From NCBI GenBank assembly GCA_964243985.1, contig CAXTHJ010000061.1:1-17523 (forward strand): 17,523 nucleotides of DNA. The letters run 5' to 3'. The first letter of the stretch is position 1. Every line of letters begins with the position of its first letter. The notes below the pieces were generated by a model that saw nothing but the letters and a program-made list of their open reading frames with translations, had not been told where the DNA came from and did no database searches. A program made the position numbers and the translations under genes. The DNA is from CAIOYC01 sp964243985. Lineage in GTDB: Bacteria > Pseudomonadota > Alphaproteobacteria > Caulobacterales > Caulobacteraceae. This document shows positions 14,453-17,523 of this stretch, piece by piece.

Positions 14453-14887
14453 ATGCTGAAGGGGCTGGAGGAGAAGTTCGGCCAGGGTCCCGGCGTGCTC
14501 GCCGCCCGATGGCCCGAGATCATAGCCGATAAGCGCCTTGCCCGCTTCACCGAGCCGGTGAAGCTGATCAAGCTGCGCGGGGATGCAGGCTCGATCCTGG
14601 AGCTGAAGGTGGACGGTCCCGCCGCGGCCCTGATCCAGCACCAGGCGGAGGATATACTGGCGCGGGTGAACATCGTTCTGGGGCGCGGAACGGTGACGCG
14701 CTTGCGCATCGTGCAGGGGCCGGTGAAGCCGAGGCTTGAATCCACGAAACCGAAGCGCCGACGCGGCTCCGGCCCCCTCGACGCCGCCAAGGAAGCCGAA
14801 CTGGCCGCCAGCGTGGCGGACGCGCCGGATAACGACTTAAAGGCCGCTCTGTTGAAGCTTGGCCGCGCTGTGATGCGGAACGATTGA
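14453..14887 (+). CDS. dciA: DUF721/DciA-family protein (putative replicative helicase loader), N-terminus uncertain
   Basis: The 144-residue frame contains the DUF721 core: LKGLEEKFGQGPGVLAARWPEIIADKRLARFTEPVKLIKLRGDAGSILELKV..., followed by a basic, disordered-looking tail (KPRLESTKPKRRRG). DUF721 proteins include DciA, the DnaB helicase loader of bacteria lacking DnaC/DnaI. The conserved Trp in ARWPEI (W20 here) matches the residue reported as important. Upstream of this ATG the frame still reads family-like residues (GRALAKM) but has no start codon before a stop at 14384-14386. A strong AGGAGG with an ATG at 14425 sits in another frame. Either the gene carries a one-base indel (real or sequencing) or translation begins internally at 14453. 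The symbol is tentative. Confidence 0.72.
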   Translation: MLKGLEEKFGQGPGVLAARWPEIIADKRLARFTEPVKLIKLRGDAGSILELKVDGPAAALIQHQAEDILARVNIVLGRGTVTRLRIVQGPVKPRLESTKPKRRRGSGPLDAAKEAELAASVADAPDNDLKAALLKLGRAVMRND

Positions 14888-14981
14888 ACCGCTGCATCTT
14901 CAGACGTCGAATGGGCTGAGGGAGTTGACAAAATCCCGTCGAAACGCCCCAAGCTCGTCCTCAAATCACCAGGACGCCGCC

Positions 14982-15686
14982 ATGTCGTTTTCCCTGCCCC
15001 GCCTCGCCGTCGTTCTTGGCGCCTTAAGCCTCACGACGCCGGCGGCCGCCCAGACCCCTGCGCCCACAGCCTCCACGCAGGCGACCCCGGCGTCGCCGGC
15101 GCCTGCCATCCCCATGCCCGCCCCGCGCATGACGGCGCCGGAGTGGAAGATGGGCGATCCCAAGGCGCCGGTGACCCTGGTCGAATACGCCTCAGACACC
15201 TGCCCTCACTGCGCCAAGTTCGCCGCCGAGGTCTTCCCGGCGTTCAAGGTGAAATACGTGGACACCGGTAAGGTGCTCTACATCTTTCGCGAATTCCCGA
15301 CCTCGCCCGAGCAACTCTCCGCGGCCGGGTTCATCGTGGCCCGCTGCGCTGGGGAGAGCAGATATTTCGACGTGGTCAACGCCCTCTTTAAGGCGCAGAC
15401 GACGGCGAAATCGGGTCTCGACTTTCTGATGTCCGGCGCAAAGGTCGGCGGCCTGACGCAAGATCAGGTGAAGGCGTGCCTGGACGATCCCGCCGGCATC
15501 GCCGACCTCAACACCCGGGTGCAGAACGCCATCAATGTGGAGAAAATCGACTCCACGCCGACCCTTATCGTCAACGGCAAGAAATTGGAGTCCGGCGAAA
15601 AAACCCTGAAAGACCTTGACGCCGCGATTGCGCCGCTTTTGGCGCCGACAAAGGGCAAGGCTGTGCAAAAGCGCCGCAAAGCCTGA
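14982..15686 (+). CDS. Periplasmic DsbA-like thiol-disulfide protein (CPHC)
   Basis: A 234-residue thioredoxin-fold protein of the DsbA group. The signal peptide MSFSLPRLAVVLGALSLTTPAAAQ is followed by a Pro/Ala/Thr-rich linker (25-50), then the fold: VTLVEYASDTCPHCAKFAAEVFPAFK with active site C74-P-H-C77, an inserted helical region with C122 and C166, and the cis-proline loop STPTLIVNGK (P193). Such proteins oxidise or isomerise disulfides in the periplasm. The start is the ATG at 14982 with AGGA eight bases upstream (14971-14974); the frame opening at 14925 would add 19 residues ahead of a good signal peptide. A paralogue follows 73 bp downstream. Direction of redox activity cannot be told from sequence. 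Confidence 0.92.
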   Translation: MSFSLPRLAVVLGALSLTTPAAAQTPAPTASTQATPASPAPAIPMPAPRMTAPEWKMGDPKAPVTLVEYASDTCPHCAKFAAEVFPAFKVKYVDTGKVLYIFREFPTSPEQLSAAGFIVARCAGESRYFDVVNALFKAQTTAKSGLDFLMSGAKVGGLTQDQVKACLDDPAGIADLNTRVQNAINVEKIDSTPTLIVNGKKLESGEKTLKDLDAAIAPLLAPTKGKAVQKRRKA

Positions 15687-15759
15687 TCTCCGGTCGGAGG
15701 GCGACTGGCGCAGCCACCCGGAATCGGGCTTACCTTAACGACCGTCTGTCGAGGCCTTT

Positions 15760-16413
15760 ATGCTGTCATCCTTTCGAACCGTCGCGGTTGCGTTTGCGGC
15801 GCTGAGCCTCCTGGCCGCCTGTGGTCATAAGTCGGGAGCGGCCAGCGCGGACGGGAGCGGGGCGACCAGCGCGGCGGCCGTGCTGACCGACGCCGGCGTC
15901 GCCTTCGGCAACCCGGCGGCCAAGGTGAAGGTGGTGGAATACGCCTCCGCCTCCTGCAGCCACTGCGCCGCGTTCGACCGGGAGGTCTTCCCGGCGTTCA
16001 AGGCGAAGTACATCGACACCGGCCTTGTGCGGTATGAGTTCCGCGAGTTCCTGACCTCGCCCGAGCAATACGCCGCCGCCGCCTTCGCCCTCGCCCGCTG
16101 CGCCGGTCCGGCCAAATACATGAGCGTGGTGGAGGCCGCCTTCCGCGGCCAGACCGAGATGTTCGCCACCCAGGACATGCGCGGTCCCCTGCTCAAGGTC
16201 GCTCAGTCCGCCGGCATGAACGAGGATCAATTCGCCAAGTGCGTCTCCGATCCTGCCGCTTTGAAGGCCATTTCGGACCGGGTGCAAACAGCCATCACCG
16301 TCGATCACATTGAGGGCACGCCCACCATCATCGTCGACGGCAAGACGATCGGATCGGGCGAAATCTCCCTCGCGCAACTGGACGCCGCCATCCAGCCCGA
16401 CCTGAAGAAGTAA
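15760..16413 (+). CDS. DsbA-like thiol-disulfide lipoprotein (CSHC)
   Basis: A 217-residue paralogue of the preceding gene product. The N-terminus ends in a lipobox, LLAAC, with C21 as the predicted lipidated residue. Gly follows at +2, so outer-membrane sorting is expected if the Lol rule applies. A short Gly/Ser/Ala linker leads to VKVVEYASASCSHCAAFDREVFPAFKAKYIDTG with active site C66-S-H-C69. The inserted helices carry C114 and C161, matching the extra pair in the paralogue, and the cis-proline loop is EGTPTIIVDGK (P188). REF-LTSPEQY matches REFPTSPEQL in the neighbour. The pair looks like a tandem duplication in which one copy became membrane-anchored. smc follows 16 bp downstream on the same strand. 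Confidence 0.92.
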   Translation: MLSSFRTVAVAFAALSLLAACGHKSGAASADGSGATSAAAVLTDAGVAFGNPAAKVKVVEYASASCSHCAAFDREVFPAFKAKYIDTGLVRYEFREFLTSPEQYAAAAFALARCAGPAKYMSVVEAAFRGQTEMFATQDMRGPLLKVAQSAGMNEDQFAKCVSDPAALKAISDRVQTAITVDHIEGTPTIIVDGKTIGSGEISLAQLDAAIQPDLKK

Positions 16414-16429
16414 CGGCGAAGGCGGCGCT

Positions 16430-17523
16430 TTGCATTTCCAGCGCCTGCGCCTCTCGGGCTTCAAGTCCTTCGTCGATGCGACGGAGTTCCGCATAGAGCC
16501 GGGGCTGACCGGGGTCGTGGGCCCGAACGGCTGCGGCAAATCCAACCTTCTCGAAGCGCTTCGCTGGGTGATGGGCGCCACCTCGGCCAAGGCCATGCGC
16601 GGTGACGGTATGGACGACGTGATCTTCGGCGGCGCCGCCAATCGGCCCTCCCGCAACCACGCCGAAGTCCTGCTGCAGATCGACAACGCCGACCGCACCG
16701 CCCCGGCTCAGTTCAACGATCATCCGGTGCTGGAGGTGACCCGCCGCATCGACCGGGGCCAGGGCTCCACCTATCGCGTCAACGGCGTCGAGACGCGGGC
16801 GCGGGACGTGCAGCTTCTGTTCGCCGACGCCTCCACCGGCGCCAACTCGCCGTCTCTAGTGCGGCAGGGTCAGATCTCCGAACTAATCGCCGCCAAGCCG
16901 TCCAACCGCCGTCGTATTCTGGAGGAAGCCGCCGGCGTCTCCGGCCTGCACAGTCGCCGTCACGAAGCGGACCTACGCCTGAAGGCGGCCGACGCCAACC
17001 TCGCCCGCCTGGATGACGTGATGGGTGAGCTGGAGTCCGGGCTTGGCCGCCTGAAGCGGGAGGCGCGGCAGGCGGAGAAGTATAAGCGCATCGCCGCCGA
17101 AATCCGGGCGCTGCAGGGTGCGGTGCTCTACGCCCGCTGGCGTGAGGCGGCCGAGGCGCTGNNNNNNNNNNAAAGCGCGGTCGCTGCGGCGACGCAGGCG
17201 GCCGCCAAAGCCACCACGCTGGCCGCCGACGCCGCCGAGGCGCTGAAACCCCTGCGCGATGAAGAAGCGGTGGCCGCCGCCGTGCTGCAGCGGCTGATGA
17301 TCGAGCGGGACCGTATCGAGCGGGAGGAAGCCCAGGCCAGGGCCGAGGTAGAGCGTCTCAAGGCCGATCGCGCCCGTATCGCCGCCGACTACGCCCGCGA
17401 GCAACAGGTGGCGGAGGACGCCTCGAGCACCCTCGCCCGCCTCGCCCGCGACCTGAAGGAGATTGAAGTCGGCATCGCCGCCCACCCCGAGCGCGCGCCG
17501 GAGCTGGCCGCCGCCCTGAAGGC
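16430..17523 (+). CDS. smc: Chromosome segregation SMC ATPase, N-terminal part (runs off window; contains N gap)
   Basis: SMC is the long coiled-coil ATPase that organises and compacts the chromosome with ScpA and ScpB. The visible part begins HFQRLRLSGFKSFVDATEF, followed by Walker A GPNGCGKSN (31-39), EALRWVMGA, the Q-loop-side RQGQISELIAAKPSNRRRILEEAAGVSGLHSRR, and then Ala/Glu/Arg-rich heptad sequence of the first coiled-coil arm. I chose TTG at 16430 because it places the residues exactly where SMC proteins start, with AAGG about 8 bases upstream. No nearer ATG fits. The frame is the same on both sides of ten undetermined bases (17162-17171). The hinge and C-terminal head lie beyond the window. 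Confidence 0.96.
   Translation, partial: MHFQRLRLSGFKSFVDATEFRIEPGLTGVVGPNGCGKSNLLEALRWVMGATSAKAMRGDGMDDVIFGGAANRPSRNHAEVLLQIDNADRTAPAQFNDHPVLEVTRRIDRGQGSTYRVNGVETRARDVQLLFADASTGANSPSLVRQGQISELIAAKPSNRRRILEEAAGVSGLHSRRHEADLRLKAADANLARLDDVMGELESGLGRLKREARQAEKYKRIAAEIRALQGAVLYARWREAAEALXXXXSAVAAATQAAAKATTLAADAAEALKPLRDEEAVAAAVLQRLMIERDRIEREEAQARAEVERLKADRARIAADYAREQQVAEDASSTLARLARDLKEIEVGIAAHPERAPELAAALK
17162..17171. other. Run of ten undetermined bases inside smc
   Basis: Ten consecutive N characters lie in the coiled-coil coding part of smc. The flanking reading frames agree, so the gap does not by itself imply a frameshift, but its true length may differ. Confidence 0.99.

Noticed and set aside
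14925..14930. TTGACA, a consensus -35 hexamer, upstream of the first DsbA-like gene
   Set aside because: No acceptable -10 element is found at 16-18 bases, nor a Caulobacter-type GCTANAWC at 10-14 bases, so I did not call a promoter.
14404..14964. Extension of the mutY frame upstream to 14964
   Set aside because: It lies opposite the DUF721 gene and has no resemblance to MutY; the known MutY N-terminus begins just after the ATG at 14403.
15721..15740. GAATC (a GANTC site) followed by CTTAAC in the gap between the two DsbA-like genes
   Set aside because: Suggestive of CcrM/CtrA control, but only a single partial half-site is present, so chance is a sufficient explanation.
15766..16698. A 310-codon minus-strand frame opposite the lipoprotein DsbA-like gene and the smc start
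   Set aside because: It spans two well-supported genes on the other strand and shows no recognisable motif.
1..17523. Search by eye for tRNA, rRNA, CRISPR arrays, toxin-antitoxin pairs or phage genes
   Set aside because: No direct-repeat arrays, cloverleaf-like segments or recognisable proteins of these kinds were seen; the window reads as core chromosome.

Overview
The window is GC-rich, densely packed chromosomal DNA, most likely from a Caulobacterales alphaproteobacterium (Caulobacter/Phenylobacterium-like). Three things point there: a 358-residue CcrM-type GANTC adenine methyltransferase whose upstream region carries TTAACCAT half-sites like those bound by CtrA; the order ccrM, msrA, mutY, DUF721/DciA, two DsbA-like proteins, smc, which as I recall resembles the Caulobacter chromosome; and an SMC start that closely resembles the Caulobacter protein. 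No phage, transposase, CRISPR array, tRNA or rRNA gene is visible.

Layout. 1-670: 3' end of aroC (chorismate synthase). 655-1146 (-): GNAT acetyltransferase, convergent with aroC and overlapping it by 16 bp. 1330-2649 (+): exported protein made of five tandem four-cysteine repeats, closed by a strong intrinsic terminator. 2722-~4095 (-): predicted outer-membrane protein with a Met-rich N-terminus. 4226-6564 (-): a GT9 glycosyltransferase coupled by an ATGA overlap to a dihydroorotase-like amidohydrolase. From 6626 a plus-strand run holds ygfZ, a small exported protein, tag, rnhB and a ClC protein; tag/rnhB and rnhB/clC are each joined by a GTGA stop/start overlap. 11408-12484: ccrM. 12663-14403 (-): mutY then msrA. 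From 14453 (+): a DUF721/DciA-family protein, two paralogous DsbA-like thiol proteins (one soluble, one lipoprotein), and the 5' part of smc, which is interrupted by a 10-N gap and runs off the window.

Function. Most genes are housekeeping: aromatic amino acid and possibly pyrimidine synthesis, Fe-S maturation, DNA repair (tag, mutY), RNA removal from DNA (rnhB), cell-cycle methylation (ccrM), helicase loading (DUF721/DciA) and chromosome organisation (smc). The less ordinary parts are the 20-cysteine five-repeat protein, the Met-rich outer-membrane protein, the ClC variant with altered motifs, the amidohydrolase with Gln in place of the first metal-binding His, and a family of palindromic REP-like repeats found in three gaps. 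One of these repeats overlaps the apparent 5' end of the outer-membrane protein gene.

No gene-free stretch exceeds 300 bases. The longest are 1147-1329 (no recognisable site except the ribosome-binding site at its end), 11215-11407 (REP-like repeat plus the ccrM control region) and 12485-12662 (REP-like repeat).
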